The position numbers and the translations under genes were made by a program. Of a stretch of DNA of 64,000 bases, positions 20,017 through 28,670 are shown piece by piece. The DNA comes from CAWFFV01 sp963814985 (GTDB lineage: Bacteria > Chloroflexota > Ktedonobacteria > Ktedonobacterales > Ktedonobacteraceae), in assembly GCA_963814985.1 (NCBI GenBank), contig CAWFFV010000057.1, forward strand, positions 124,001-188,000, read 5' to 3'. The stretch's first letter is position 1. Every line of letters starts with the position of its first letter. The notes below the pieces were generated by a model. It saw only the letters and a program-made list of their open reading frames with translations. It ran no database searches and was not told the origin of the DNA.

Positions 20017-20675
20017 AAAAATCCTTCCTGTGCGATAATAGCATACCAGCTAGCTTTCTGTTCGTCGGATAACTGCCCGCTGATATCAAGCGCCTGCCGG
20101 AAACTCTGTATTTGTTCATCATGGGTACTGAAGAGAGGATACTGAGGTTGGTCCTCAGCAACCTTCAACTGTCGCTTTGTATCATGGCTGACAGGAAAGC
20201 GGCTTGCTCCTATAAAATAGTGCTGAACCTTACTTAGAGGCTGGCTCAATGCTATTGCTAATCGTTTATAGAGTTCAGATGGAATGCTTGCCGGGTCAAT
20301 CAAACGCTGTTCCAACAGAGTAACAACATCCACACTCAAATCCAACCTTGCTGCAAGTTGGGACAGTGTTAAGCGTTGCTTCTTACTATTGAGAAGCAGT
20401 GTGTGCATTTGTTGTTCAGACTGTAAGATACGCTGTTGGGCACGTTCCAGGGCAATGCGAGAAATATCTGACAGAGAGACAGATGTGTTGATCTCTTCCA
20501 ACAAATGTGCCTCGACAGCATGATAATAGGTAATAAAATCTGCAACGGCATTAGCATATTGTGGATAGCGAGCCAAATAATCACTCAGTAGTGGTTGCTG
20601 TCCTGTCTGCAATTCGCTGATGTAACGAGCCGTAATGCGCAACACGGCCTCATCTTGTCTTCTTCCCATAGTCAT
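20001..20675 (-). CDS. Helix-turn-helix-like regulatory protein coupled to a sigma-like gene
   Basis: About 224 residues, not assigned to a named family. The N-terminal part has the phrase QPLLSDYLARYPQYANAVAD, similar to short segments in Chloroflexota and Planctomycetes regulatory proteins. The middle, LTLSQLAARLDLSVDVVTLL with SIPSELYKRLAIALSQPL, looks like a Cro/CI-type HTH. The ATG at 20675 overlaps the sigma stop codon as ATGA, with GGGAAGAAG just upstream, and the 3' end overlaps larC. I infer a partner regulator of the sigma-like protein; this is not demonstrated. Confidence 0.6.
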   Translation of the reverse strand: MTMGRRQDEAVLRITARYISELQTGQQPLLSDYLARYPQYANAVADFITYYHAVEAHLLEEINTSVSLSDISRIALERAQQRILQSEQQMHTLLLNSKKQRLTLSQLAARLDLSVDVVTLLEQRLIDPASIPSELYKRLAIALSQPLSKVQHYFIGASRFPVSHDTKRQLKVAEDQPQYPLFSTHDEQIQSFRQALDISGQLSDEQKASWYAIIAQEGFLWHKE

Positions 20676-21553
20676 ATTGCTTCTTCCCATTGTAGCCTTT
20701 CGCGCAGCATCTTGAGTGCATCACGCACTCGATTACGTACCGTTCGATCAGTAATACCCAATACCTGTGCAGTTTCCTTTTCTGATCTTCCTTCCCAGAA
20801 GAGCAAGACGACAACCATCTTGAGTCTATCAGGGAGACGTAGCACAAGCCGTAGCAAATCGCCGCCTTCTACCATTCGCAACATCACTTGTGCGCGCTCA
20901 TCCTCAATATCAATAGTGAACTTCCCGCCGTCTGCAGATGGGATTGGTTGATCGAGGCTGGCAACCAGCATACGTGGAACACGTGTACTTTTCTTTACCT
21001 GCCAATCATTCCAGCATCCCTCACGCCGCATAAAAGCTCGATAGACATGTTTTCGTTCAAAATGCAGACAGTGTAGAAAATTCTCTTGCCAGAAGAGGCG
21101 CATCGGGTCCAGCAAAGCCCTGATCATACTTTCATACAGATCGGCATACAGATCACCCATCAAAGCAGAGCGCTCGTCTGTCTGTACAGGTATGTCCCTT
21201 AATACACTATTGGCCCAATACTCATTTGTCGTTTGTGTGCGCCGGATAATTATTTCTACTAGCTGATTTCGCCCAGAAATATCTTCATGCTTAACCGCAT
21301 CACGCAGACAGCGTACCAGCACCTCCAACGGGATAGTAGTAGTTTCTACGGCTTGCCAGAATGCAAGAGAAGAGTAAGCCGGTAGCGTTTCATACACCTG
21401 AGCCAGGGCAATACGGCGCTTCACCACCTTCTCATCGTACTTATTATCGTTAGTAGGAGCATACACAAATTCCACGATGCCCAACACCTCCACCAATAGA
21501 CACCTTACAACATAGACCCCCCTCAGTATAGACATCATTGCCGCAAACGTCAA
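20672..21553 (-). CDS. Sigma-70-like factor with a C-terminal region 4
   Basis: About 293 residues. The C-terminus LPDRLKMVVVLLFWEGRSEK then ETAQVLGITDRTVRNRVRDA is a typical sigma region 4 helix-turn-helix. The N-terminal 200 residues are only loosely like region 2, and I cannot recognise a clean promoter -10 recognition helix. The start is uncertain: a TTG at 21553 has GGGGGAG upstream, but the first 25 residues are hydrophobic and unlike a sigma factor, so a later start is possible. First gene of a coupled operon with the HTH-like gene and larC. Confidence 0.65.
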   Translation of the reverse strand: MTFAAMMSILRGVYVVRCLLVEVLGIVEFVYAPTNDNKYDEKVVKRRIALAQVYETLPAYSSLAFWQAVETTTIPLEVLVRCLRDAVKHEDISGRNQLVEIIIRRTQTTNEYWANSVLRDIPVQTDERSALMGDLYADLYESMIRALLDPMRLFWQENFLHCLHFERKHVYRAFMRREGCWNDWQVKKSTRVPRMLVASLDQPIPSADGGKFTIDIEDERAQVMLRMVEGGDLLRLVLRLPDRLKMVVVLLFWEGRSEKETAQVLGITDRTVRNRVRDALKMLRERLQWEEAI

Positions 21554-21702
21554 TTTTCTGATCTCCCCCTTTCTCTAATACACGCAATAAAGGAAAAAGC
21601 GGAACGTGTTTTTTCACTCGACGCCCCAACCTTTTTGTGATATATTCTTCCTAGACTAATCAGACATTTTTAATTGTTGTATGGACATAAGGGGAACCAT
21701 AT

Positions 21703-22446
21703 ATGCCAACATTAGAGCGGTCAAATCCTGTACCACTTTACTATCAACTAAAAGAAGTGTTAAAGCAGCAAATCCGTGCAGGACATCTTGCTCCTCACAC
21801 GGCTATTCCTTCTGAGCCAGAGCTTGTGACACAATATCATGTCAGTCGTGCCACGGTACGACAGGCATTGACCGAACTGGTTCATGAGGGGCTGCTGTAT
21901 CGTCAACATGGTCGCGGAACATTTGTATGTGAGCCACGAGTACAGCAGCAAAATATTAGTGAACTTACCAGTTTTTCGGAAGAATTACAACGGCAGGGAA
22001 AGCGGCCAGGAGGTATGTTATTTGTGAGTGAGCTGGTACGCGGTTCGCAAACAGTACGTGAGCGGCTTCGTCTGACGGATGAAGAGCAGGTTGTTCGTCT
22101 TGAGAGATTACGTACTGCTGATGATGTACCGGTAGCTTATGAAGTTGACTATTTACCTTATCCTCGTGCCGGTAACATCTATCAGCGTGCTAAAGAGACG
22201 GCAGAGGGTTCACTGTATAGCCTTATGGCTAGTGAGGGGCTTCATCCTTATATTGCGGAGCAGATGCTTAGTGGTGATCTTGCCTCGATCCGTGAGGCCG
22301 AAATTTTGCGTATTCCGCCCAGTACAGCGGGGATACGTCTGGTCTGTACCGCTTTTGATGAGACTGGTGCACCAATTGAGTATACCGAAGCTTTCTACCC
22401 TGGTAGCTATTACCAGTTTCGTCTGACTTTACGTATTACGAAATAG
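21703..22446 (+). CDS. GntR/HutC-family transcriptional regulator
   Basis: A 247-residue repressor-type protein. The N-terminal winged helix contains AIPSEPELVTQYHVSRATVR and GLLYRQHGRGTFVCEP. From about residue 90 a UTRA ligand-binding domain follows (RLRTADDVPVAYEVDYLP and GAPIEYTEAFYPGSYYQFRL). UTRA regulators bind small effectors such as sugars or amino-acid derivatives. The start has AAGGGGA upstream. No evident target operon is adjacent: the next gene is a TPR protein with its own promoter. Confidence 0.92.
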   Translation: MPTLERSNPVPLYYQLKEVLKQQIRAGHLAPHTAIPSEPELVTQYHVSRATVRQALTELVHEGLLYRQHGRGTFVCEPRVQQQNISELTSFSEELQRQGKRPGGMLFVSELVRGSQTVRERLRLTDEEQVVRLERLRTADDVPVAYEVDYLPYPRAGNIYQRAKETAEGSLYSLMASEGLHPYIAEQMLSGDLASIREAEILRIPPSTAGIRLVCTAFDETGAPIEYTEAFYPGSYYQFRLTLRITK

Positions 22447-22510
22447 TGTAAAGCTTGCTGGCTCGTATTTAGCTGTCGTGGGTAAATTCTTGCACTTCCT
22501 CTGTCGTACT

Positions 22511-22539
22511 TTGAATGAATGCGTGAAGCATGTTATACT
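22511..22539 (+). promoter_or_regulatory. Orphan promoter-like element
   Basis: TTGAAT, a 17-base spacer and TATACT. The block ATGTTATACT followed by CGCG recurs at 22811, in front of the TPR gene, suggesting a duplicated promoter. No start codon with a good ribosome binding site follows closely. Confidence 0.5.
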
Positions 22540-22564
22540 TCGCGCTTTTCGCATAAAAATAAAA

Positions 22565-22586
22565 GCCTCGATCAAAAGATTGAGGC
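22565..22586 (-). terminator. Intrinsic terminator, minus strand
   Basis: On the minus strand GCCTCAATC TTTT GATCGAGGC is followed by TTTTATTTTTAT. The 9-bp stem has one G-T pair. No coding gene lies upstream on that strand. Confidence 0.6.
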
Positions 22587-22694
22587 TTACACACTGCAGT
22601 AGCTTTCTCTGGTCTTGTTCGCGCTTCTGCGAGGCACGAAGTGGACAGACTTCCACGCGAAAGTGAGCAATTTCCGATACCCAAATTTAAGCAA

Positions 22695-22733
22695 AAAAAG
22701 AGCCATTGAGGAATGAAACCTTGATGGCTCTAA
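22695..22733 (-). terminator. Strong intrinsic terminator, minus strand
   Basis: On the minus strand GAGCCATCAAGG and CCTCAATGGCTC pair around a 7-base loop and run straight into seven T. It faces away from the TPR gene and has no minus-strand coding gene upstream. Confidence 0.7.
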
Positions 22734-22791
22734 GTGTTAGGATGGCTTCTGGGCTTTTATGAGACGTTGTTATGTTTTTTGGGGGAACTGT

Positions 22792-22820
22792 TTGTATCAT
22801 GAGCGTGTGAATGTTATACT
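22792..22820 (+). promoter_or_regulatory. Promoter of the TPR gene
   Basis: TTGTAT, a 17-base spacer and TATACT. Transcription from here would start near 22827, which supports an initiation codon at 22867 or 22888 rather than the upstream ATG at 22759. Confidence 0.55.
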
Positions 22821-22887
22821 ACGCGAGGATTTGTACTATTTGTTTGAGATAAAGAACGCTGCGAATATGAGGAGCAACTGGATACAT

Positions 22888-24315
22888 ATGGATGAGATAC
22901 AAGAGGGAAGAAATGCTAACAACAAGAATGCTGTGCCGGTTCACTTTGTGAGTCGCGAGGAACAGGCATGGACGGATAAAGGGAATGCCGCTGCTCAACA
23001 GGGGAACTATGAGGTAGCGGTCGAGGCCTTTGAACAAGCTGTTGAGGTGAGTCCTGCTGATGCTCGGGCACGTTATAATCTGGCGCTGGCCCGGCAATAT
23101 CTGGGAGACTCGGAGATTGCTCTTGCTGGTTATCGCCGTGCCATTGATCTTGACCCACAATTGGTCGGTGCATACATCAACCTGGGGAATCTTTATGGGG
23201 AGCTGGGGATGCATGAAGAGTCTCTGGAGACGCTTCAGCAGGCTTTGGAACTGGACCCTGAGAATGATGAACTCTACTTAAGTGTGGGTGATGCCTATCG
23301 CAGCCAGAATCTTTTCCTGGATGCCGTTCAGGCATATCGGCAAACGCTCATTCTTAATCCTGAGAATACCTCTGCTGCAGATAACTTGCGCGATGTTCGG
23401 GAGCGTATCAATGATCAGCTCCGGCGGGTTATGGAGCAGGAGAGGCGGGTGGATGCTGACCCTGCCAGACCTTCGCGCTATGCGGAACTTGCCAGCCTCT
23501 ATCTGGATATGCGGCGCTATGATGACGCTCTCTCTACTGCTAACCAGATGCTCACGCTCGATCCTGAAGGGCGCGCTGGTTATGATATGTTGGCTGCAGT
23601 CTATGAGCAGATGGGTGATCGTGATCAGGCCGCAGATATCTATGCTCAGATAGTGACGATGGATTCCGAAGATGCCGAAGCATGGGAACATCTTGGTACC
23701 TGGCGGTCCTTACAGGGGAAGAACGATGAGGCAATTACTGCCTATATGCAGGCTATTCAGCTGGATTCGCAACGTTTCACTGCTCGCTTCAGTATAGCTG
23801 AAACCTATCTTGAGGCTGAACGCTATGAAGAGGCTCTGGCGGTCTATAAAGAGCTTGTTGATAGTGGTGAGACGAGTGGGCTTGAGTTGGACGACCTCGC
23901 AGCAGCCTATGCGGGTCTCGCTGATACATACAACTCTTTGGAGCGCTACGATCAGGCTGTGGAGGTCGCTAAGACCTTGTTAGAGCGTTCCGAGGATGAT
24001 CCGGAGGGTTATTATCAGCTTGCCACGGCCTATGATGCACTTGGTCATCATGACGAAGCTATCGAAAACTACCAGAATGCTATTGATAGTGATCCGCTCA
24101 ATGCTGATTACTACAATGATCTGGCTGATACTCTTCGTGAGGTGAAACGCTATGCAGAGGCTCTTGATGCAGCCGAACAGGCTATTGCGATGGACCCCTC
24201 AATGCTGCTCGCGTATGAAACCCTGGCTCAGATCTACGAAGAGACGAACCAACCAGACAAAGCTACTGCGGCGATGAATCAGGCCAACACTTTACGTACA
24301 ATGAGTGAACTCTAG
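22888..24315 (+). CDS. Tetratricopeptide-repeat protein
   Basis: About 475 residues made almost wholly of TPR units with the periodic pattern W-LG-Y/A-F-A-P, for example NLALARQYLGDSEIALAGYR and YINLGNLYGELGMHEESLET. At least ten repeats can be counted between residues 25 and 470. A short charged segment (ERRVDADPARPSRY) breaks the array. The likely start is MDEIQEGRN, since the promoter at 22792-22820 lies inside the longer open frame; 22867 is an alternative. No membrane or catalytic domain. It is a protein-protein scaffold of unknown partner. Confidence 0.85.
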   Translation: MDEIQEGRNANNKNAVPVHFVSREEQAWTDKGNAAAQQGNYEVAVEAFEQAVEVSPADARARYNLALARQYLGDSEIALAGYRRAIDLDPQLVGAYINLGNLYGELGMHEESLETLQQALELDPENDELYLSVGDAYRSQNLFLDAVQAYRQTLILNPENTSAADNLRDVRERINDQLRRVMEQERRVDADPARPSRYAELASLYLDMRRYDDALSTANQMLTLDPEGRAGYDMLAAVYEQMGDRDQAADIYAQIVTMDSEDAEAWEHLGTWRSLQGKNDEAITAYMQAIQLDSQRFTARFSIAETYLEAERYEEALAVYKELVDSGETSGLELDDLAAAYAGLADTYNSLERYDQAVEVAKTLLERSEDDPEGYYQLATAYDALGHHDEAIENYQNAIDSDPLNADYYNDLADTLREVKRYAEALDAAEQAIAMDPSMLLAYETLAQIYEETNQPDKATAAMNQANTLRTMSEL

Positions 24316-24321
24316 GTGGGA

Positions 24322-24378
24322 ATATGAGAGAAGGCAACTGGTATCCGATCTCTGGATACCAGTTGCCTTCTCTCATAT
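24322..24378. terminator. Perfect 25-bp palindromic hairpin between convergent genes
   Basis: Arms 24322-24346 and 24354-24378 are perfectly complementary around the loop GATCTCT. It lies between the ends of the TPR gene (+) and the nucleotidyltransferase gene (-), so it can serve both strands. There is no T-tract on either side. Confidence 0.75.
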
Positions 24379-24385
24379 GAGCTTA

Positions 24386-25225
24386 TTATCCTTGTTTCTT
24401 CTCAACCGTGTTGGCAAACTCCTCTAAATCGTCCATACGCCTTTGGATATGATCGTAGAGTATATCGCGATTGAGTGTCCCAGGATCACTTACCAGAGAA
24501 TCGCGCAGGTTGATAAGAACTTCTAAGCGATAGGCCAGTGGACGTGGAATAATCTGTTGTGTTGCCACGATACTCAGCAATTCGTGATAGTTCTCTGGAC
24601 GACGCAGTCCAAAAGCGGCTATCAAGTTGCCACAGATCTGCAGGCAACCCTCTATTGCGAGTTGCAAGTAGCGTTCTGCCAGCCCGTAGACATGGTAATC
24701 AGTGATAAACTCTTCGTGTGGCTTCTTTCCTAATTCTCGCAAGATGTTCACCGCATCGCGCATTTGCTTAAGCTGGTGTTGTACTAACTCTTTGTCAATC
24801 GGTAGCATCTGCCCATGTAAGCGGCGACTCAGTGCCTGATTCTGGATATCATCAAACTTCTTAAAATCCAGGTATTCCATTACCGCTTTTGTCTCAAAGG
24901 AGACGCGTTGCTTTTCATCGCGGCTGAAGAGGATTTGCCCGTATTTGATCACCTGTGACTTCAGGAGGAGCGAAGCCTGATTTAAAATGACTACATCGAT
25001 CGTGTCAGACTCCAAGCGTTTTGCTAGCTCACTGAAGAAGTAGAGTTGATAGTCAAGAAACTGATCTGCTTTGATCTGATCCATTAGCAAAATGGCAATA
25101 TCTACATCTGTAAGGTGACCGAATGAGGTACGATTTGAGAGTGAACCAGCCAGGTAGGCAGCATTGACCGGACTTTGCGTGAAGAGTTGATTGAGTCGCG
25201 TCTGCTTTTCGAATAAATTCATCAA
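24386..25225 (-). CDS. Fused MNT-type nucleotidyltransferase and HepT-like domain
   Basis: A 279-residue protein. Residues about 1-105 are a minimal nucleotidyltransferase with AGSLSNRTSFGHLTDVDIAI (GS...DxD) and a third Asp in DTIDVVILN. Residues about 140-265 resemble HepT/DUF86 helical toxins. In two-gene MntA-HepT systems the antitoxin AMPylates a Tyr in the toxin motif R-x4-H-x-Y. Here the corresponding place reads LRDSLVSDPG, without the His and Tyr. The fusion may therefore be a self-contained or inactivated module. It stands alone, with a leader hairpin near 25230-25265. Confidence 0.75.
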   Translation of the reverse strand: MMNLFEKQTRLNQLFTQSPVNAAYLAGSLSNRTSFGHLTDVDIAILLMDQIKADQFLDYQLYFFSELAKRLESDTIDVVILNQASLLLKSQVIKYGQILFSRDEKQRVSFETKAVMEYLDFKKFDDIQNQALSRRLHGQMLPIDKELVQHQLKQMRDAVNILRELGKKPHEEFITDYHVYGLAERYLQLAIEGCLQICGNLIAAFGLRRPENYHELLSIVATQQIIPRPLAYRLEVLINLRDSLVSDPGTLNRDILYDHIQRRMDDLEEFANTVEKKQG

Positions 25226-25402
25226 CGACCTCCAAGAAAAACCCCTGGACCTATCCCAGGTCGTTGGAAGGATTGAAGAAGTTCAACTTTCAGAACGGCA
25301 GTTGGCTATACTATAACGCACTCCATGCACATCTTTAGATGTTATGAACTACTCTGAGTATAGCATGTTTTAGGTGAAAAAGAAAGGGACGCAAAGAGGA
25401 TT

Positions 25403-26071
25403 TTAGCCCTCTACCCACTCCTCCCCATTGATTGCGACCTCTTTTTTCCAGATCGGCACCGTTGTTTTGAGGGTATCGATAATGTAGCGGCAGGCGTCAA
25501 AAGCCTCGGCACGATGTGGACTGGCTACCACGATAATGACGCTGGATTCGCCGATCTCCAAACGTCCAAAGCGATGGGCGACTGCAACGCGCTCTACTGC
25601 CCAACGTTGCTTTGCCTCGTTGAGAATTGTACGGATTTGTTGTTCTGCCATCTCTTCATATGCTTCATACTCAAGATAGCGTACCTGCTTACCTCGTGCA
25701 TTATCGCGCACCACCCCCTCAAAAACAACAATCCCACCAATACTGGAATGGCTTACAGCAGCGACAAGAGCATCGCGATTGAGTCGCTCATGTGTAAGCT
25801 GAATGATTGGCTCCACGGCGAGTTCTCCTCCACCACCCATAGGGGGAATAAGCACCAGCTCATCACCTTCATGCAGTACCGTCTCAACAGACACATAGCT
25901 ACGGTTGACGGCACTGACTGAGTGTTGCATAATCGATTGCAGGAGTGGATACTGCGTCAATAGCAGTGCGCGTACAGCGGTGACGCTGGCTCCCTCATGT
26001 ATCGTGAGTATCTCCTCACTCTGTCCGATGATCTCACGGAATGAGGCAAAATAGCGCATACGAATTTTCAT
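25403..26071 (-). CDS. Molybdopterin synthase, MoaD-MoaE fusion
   Basis: Both molybdopterin synthase subunits in one chain of about 222 residues. Residues 1-80 are the ubiquitin-like MoaD with the internal terminus LVLIPPMGGGGE. Residues about 85-220 are MoaE, seen in GGIVVFEGVVRDNARGKQ, YLEYEAYEEMAEQQI, and VPIWKKEVAINGEEWVEG with the catalytic Lys. In M. tuberculosis the similar MoaX is cleaved after the di-Gly to free the sulfur-carrying MoaD tail; the four Gly here allow the same. Start at MKIRMRYF; six further codons are open upstream. It fits with the molybdopterin enzyme at 12.6-14.7 kb. Divergent from the FAD gene. Confidence 0.92.
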   Translation of the reverse strand: MKIRMRYFASFREIIGQSEEILTIHEGASVTAVRALLLTQYPLLQSIMQHSVSAVNRSYVSVETVLHEGDELVLIPPMGGGGELAVEPIIQLTHERLNRDALVAAVSHSSIGGIVVFEGVVRDNARGKQVRYLEYEAYEEMAEQQIRTILNEAKQRWAVERVAVAHRFGRLEIGESSVIIVVASPHRAEAFDACRYIIDTLKTTVPIWKKEVAINGEEWVEG

Positions 26072-26119
26072 AGTGGGAGTATAACACATTTGTCGTCAGC
26101 GTTGGAAAAGGACCTGAAT

Positions 26120-27556
26120 ATGTCTACACGTCACACCTATGATGCGGTTGTTGTCGGTGCGGGACCAAATGGTCTTGCCGCTGCTATTACCCTGGCCCAG
26201 GCTGGTCGATCTGTGATTGTGTATGAGGCTAGAGAGACCGTTGGTGGTGGTTGCCGCTCGAAAGAGTTGACACTGCCTGGCTTTGTACACGATGTCTGCT
26301 CAGCGATCCATCCATTTGGGGTAAGTTCTCCATTCTTCCGCTCTTTGCCTCTGGAACACTATGGCCTGGAGTGGATTTATCCTGAAGTCCCACTTGCACA
26401 CCCTCTTGATGATGGAACGGCAGTGATCCTGGAACGTTCCATTGAGGCTACTGGCGCAATGCTTGGTTGTGATGCAAGCGCTTATCAGAAGCTAATGACC
26501 CCTCTTGTTGCCAACTGGCCCACTATTGAGGCGGCCTTTCTGGGTCCCTTGCGTCTGCAGCCTCTCTTGCGACATCCCTTTGTTCTGGCTTGCTTCGGTC
26601 TCCCAGCTATACGTTCGGCAAGCGATCTGGCAAAACATCTGTTTCAAGGAGTACAGGCTCGTGCCCTCTTTGCGGGTATGTGTGCACACTCGATGTTACG
26701 TCTTGAACAATCATCCAGCGCCGCAGCAGGCCTCATCCTGGGTGTGCTTGGACATGCCGTAGGTTGGCCTATCCCGCGTGGAGGTTCACAAAAGATCGTT
26801 GACGCGCTGGCGGCTTATCTGCGTTCGTTGGGTGGTGAAATTGTCACAGGCGTCGAAGTCGAATCGTTTGATAGCTTGCCATCTTCACGAGTTGTGATCT
26901 GTGATATAACACCCCGTCAACTATTACGTATTGCCGGTGATCACCTCTCAAGTGGTTACAAACGTGGTCTCCAACGTTTCCGCTATGGCCCAGGTACCTT
27001 TAAAATCGACTTTGCCCTTGATGGTCCGATTCCCTGGAAAGCCAGTGAATGTTGGCGTGCGGGTACCGTACACGTGGGTGGTACACTTGCTGAAATTGCA
27101 ACATCTGAGCGGCAAGTTGCGGATGGGCAATCTCCCGATAAACCCTATGTATTGGTAGCACAACAAAGCCTGTTTGATGTGACACGGGCACCTGAAGGGA
27201 AACAGACAGCGTGGGCCTATTGTCATGTTCCCAACGGCTCAACCTTCGATATGACTGAGCGAATTGAGTCGCAGATAGAACGTTTTGCGCCAGGTTTCCG
27301 TGATCGTATTCTGACGAAGCACGTCCTTAACCCTGTTGAGCTTGAGCACTACAATGCTAATTACATAGGAGGCGATATCAATGGTGGGATACAAGATCTC
27401 TGGCAACTCTTCACTCGTCCCATGATACGATCTGTCCCATATACGACTTCGGCAAAGAATATCTATCTTTGCTCATCGTCTACACCTCCTGGCGGAGGCG
27501 TGCATGGGATGTGTGGCTACTTCGCGGCACAGGTGGTATTGCACTCCAGTTTCTAA
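26120..27556 (+). CDS. FAD-dependent oxidoreductase, phytoene-desaturase-like
   Basis: About 478 residues. The dinucleotide-binding motif AVVVGAGPNGLAAAITLAQA is followed by VIVYEARETVGGGCRS, and the C-terminus has PGGGVHGMCGYFAA, all typical of the phytoene dehydrogenase/amine oxidase superfamily. The start at 26120 follows AAAAGGACCTGAAT; a TTG at 26090 is also in frame. Without carotenoid genes nearby a role in carotenoid desaturation is not supported, and the substrate stays open. Confidence 0.85.
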   Translation: MSTRHTYDAVVVGAGPNGLAAAITLAQAGRSVIVYEARETVGGGCRSKELTLPGFVHDVCSAIHPFGVSSPFFRSLPLEHYGLEWIYPEVPLAHPLDDGTAVILERSIEATGAMLGCDASAYQKLMTPLVANWPTIEAAFLGPLRLQPLLRHPFVLACFGLPAIRSASDLAKHLFQGVQARALFAGMCAHSMLRLEQSSSAAAGLILGVLGHAVGWPIPRGGSQKIVDALAAYLRSLGGEIVTGVEVESFDSLPSSRVVICDITPRQLLRIAGDHLSSGYKRGLQRFRYGPGTFKIDFALDGPIPWKASECWRAGTVHVGGTLAEIATSERQVADGQSPDKPYVLVAQQSLFDVTRAPEGKQTAWAYCHVPNGSTFDMTERIESQIERFAPGFRDRILTKHVLNPVELEHYNANYIGGDINGGIQDLWQLFTRPMIRSVPYTTSAKNIYLCSSSTPPGGGVHGMCGYFAAQVVLHSSF

Positions 27557-28401
27557 AGATTATGTTTCTGGCCCCATACAGTGGTAAGTGGCCAGATAGC
27601 GCGGAATGTCTCTGAGAGCATCTCTAGAGAGAGTCGTTGACGGAGGTGCTCTGGTTCTTTTGCTCTTCTTCCGAGCATTCGCATAACAAATGGCTGAATA
27701 TAGAGTGACATTCGTTGAAAATCCTGCGCCAGGGCATTATATGCAGTTGTTCCCTTTGAGAGATCGATGGTTGAAATGTGCCTCTGAACGTTGATGCAAT
27801 CTGTACTGGAGAGCAATGTCTCCATGATCGGCGTGATGTCGATGGTGCGTCCAGCTAACGTGAGTGCCTGTTGTATTTGCTTGTACCAACAGTTGCATGC
27901 AATACTATTTGTTACCAGTTGTCCGACCTCTGTCCAGCAGAGGAAACCGCCAGGGCGGCAAATACGTACAAACTCACTGAGAAGTGATAACCAGCGATCC
28001 GGGTGAACCTGTTCAGTGATAAAGCGAATGTGTACAAGATCATAGGTATCGTTGGGGATATCGTTCATTTGCTGCATATTCCCCGTAAAGAAATGGATAT
28101 TCTCCTGTTGCTGTGCTTTAGCATAGCAGCGTGCATGAGCTATCATAGCCGGATCGAGGTCGATGCCATCTACCTGTATCTGAGGATATGTATAAGCGAA
28201 ATCGAGCGCCCATATGCCGGGACCACAGGCGACATCCAGTATCTGTCTGGTTTGCGAGAAATCAATCTCAGCATCCCGATGGAGCAGGTTGCCCATCTGC
28301 CGCGTAAGTACTCCATGCACGTTTGTCCAGAAGAGGATCGCAGGGATATTGTTCAGTGTGAGAGCATCATCGTAGTTTTTCAGGTCAGGTGAGGTAGTCA
28401 T
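27553..28401 (-). CDS. Class I SAM-dependent methyltransferase
   Basis: A 282-residue enzyme of the Methyltransf_25/UbiE-like type. Motif I is ILDVACGPGIWALDFA, motif II GIDLDPAMIAHAR, and motif III-like DLVHIRFITEQV with RICRPGGFLCWTE. The stop overlaps the convergent FAD gene end by four bases. It resembles methyltransferases of secondary metabolism in Chloroflexota, but the acceptor is unknown. Confidence 0.87.
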   Translation of the reverse strand: MTTSPDLKNYDDALTLNNIPAILFWTNVHGVLTRQMGNLLHRDAEIDFSQTRQILDVACGPGIWALDFAYTYPQIQVDGIDLDPAMIAHARCYAKAQQQENIHFFTGNMQQMNDIPNDTYDLVHIRFITEQVHPDRWLSLLSEFVRICRPGGFLCWTEVGQLVTNSIACNCWYKQIQQALTLAGRTIDITPIMETLLSSTDCINVQRHISTIDLSKGTTAYNALAQDFQRMSLYIQPFVMRMLGRRAKEPEHLRQRLSLEMLSETFRAIWPLTTVWGQKHNL

Positions 28402-28585
28402 TTTGTCTCACTCACAATCGGCGAAATCTGACGTATATACAGGATAGGCAAGTAGATATATATATATTAAATGGTGATGCATAAAAATCTTGTAAATAAG
28501 GCGTATAGAAGCATAAACAAGTTTGTAAATATTTTTTACTTGTGCTATGTCAGCTGCATTCAAGCAAGAGAGAAGCTGCAAAGAA

Positions 28586-28643
28586 TATTCGTGAGATTTT
28601 TGCATCAGATCCGTTCGGCTCCGATGCAAAAATCTCACGAATA
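28586..28643. terminator. 21-bp hairpin between two minus-strand genes
   Basis: Arms 28586-28606 and 28623-28643 pair perfectly around a 16-base loop. It lies 28 bases after the pepA stop (minus direction), so it would end the pepA transcript. Each arm contains a run of five T or A. Confidence 0.75.
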
Positions 28644-28670
28644 CCCTATGAGAAAGAAGCTATAATGCTC

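Larger units (their letters stand above)
22447..22887. other. Intergenic region with an orphan promoter and two minus-strand terminators
   Basis: Contains a plus-strand promoter-like pair at 22511-22539, hairpins at 22565-22586 and 22702-22733 whose T-tracts lie on the minus strand, and the TPR gene promoter at 22792-22820. No minus-strand coding gene feeds these terminators, so small RNAs are possible. Confidence 0.45.
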
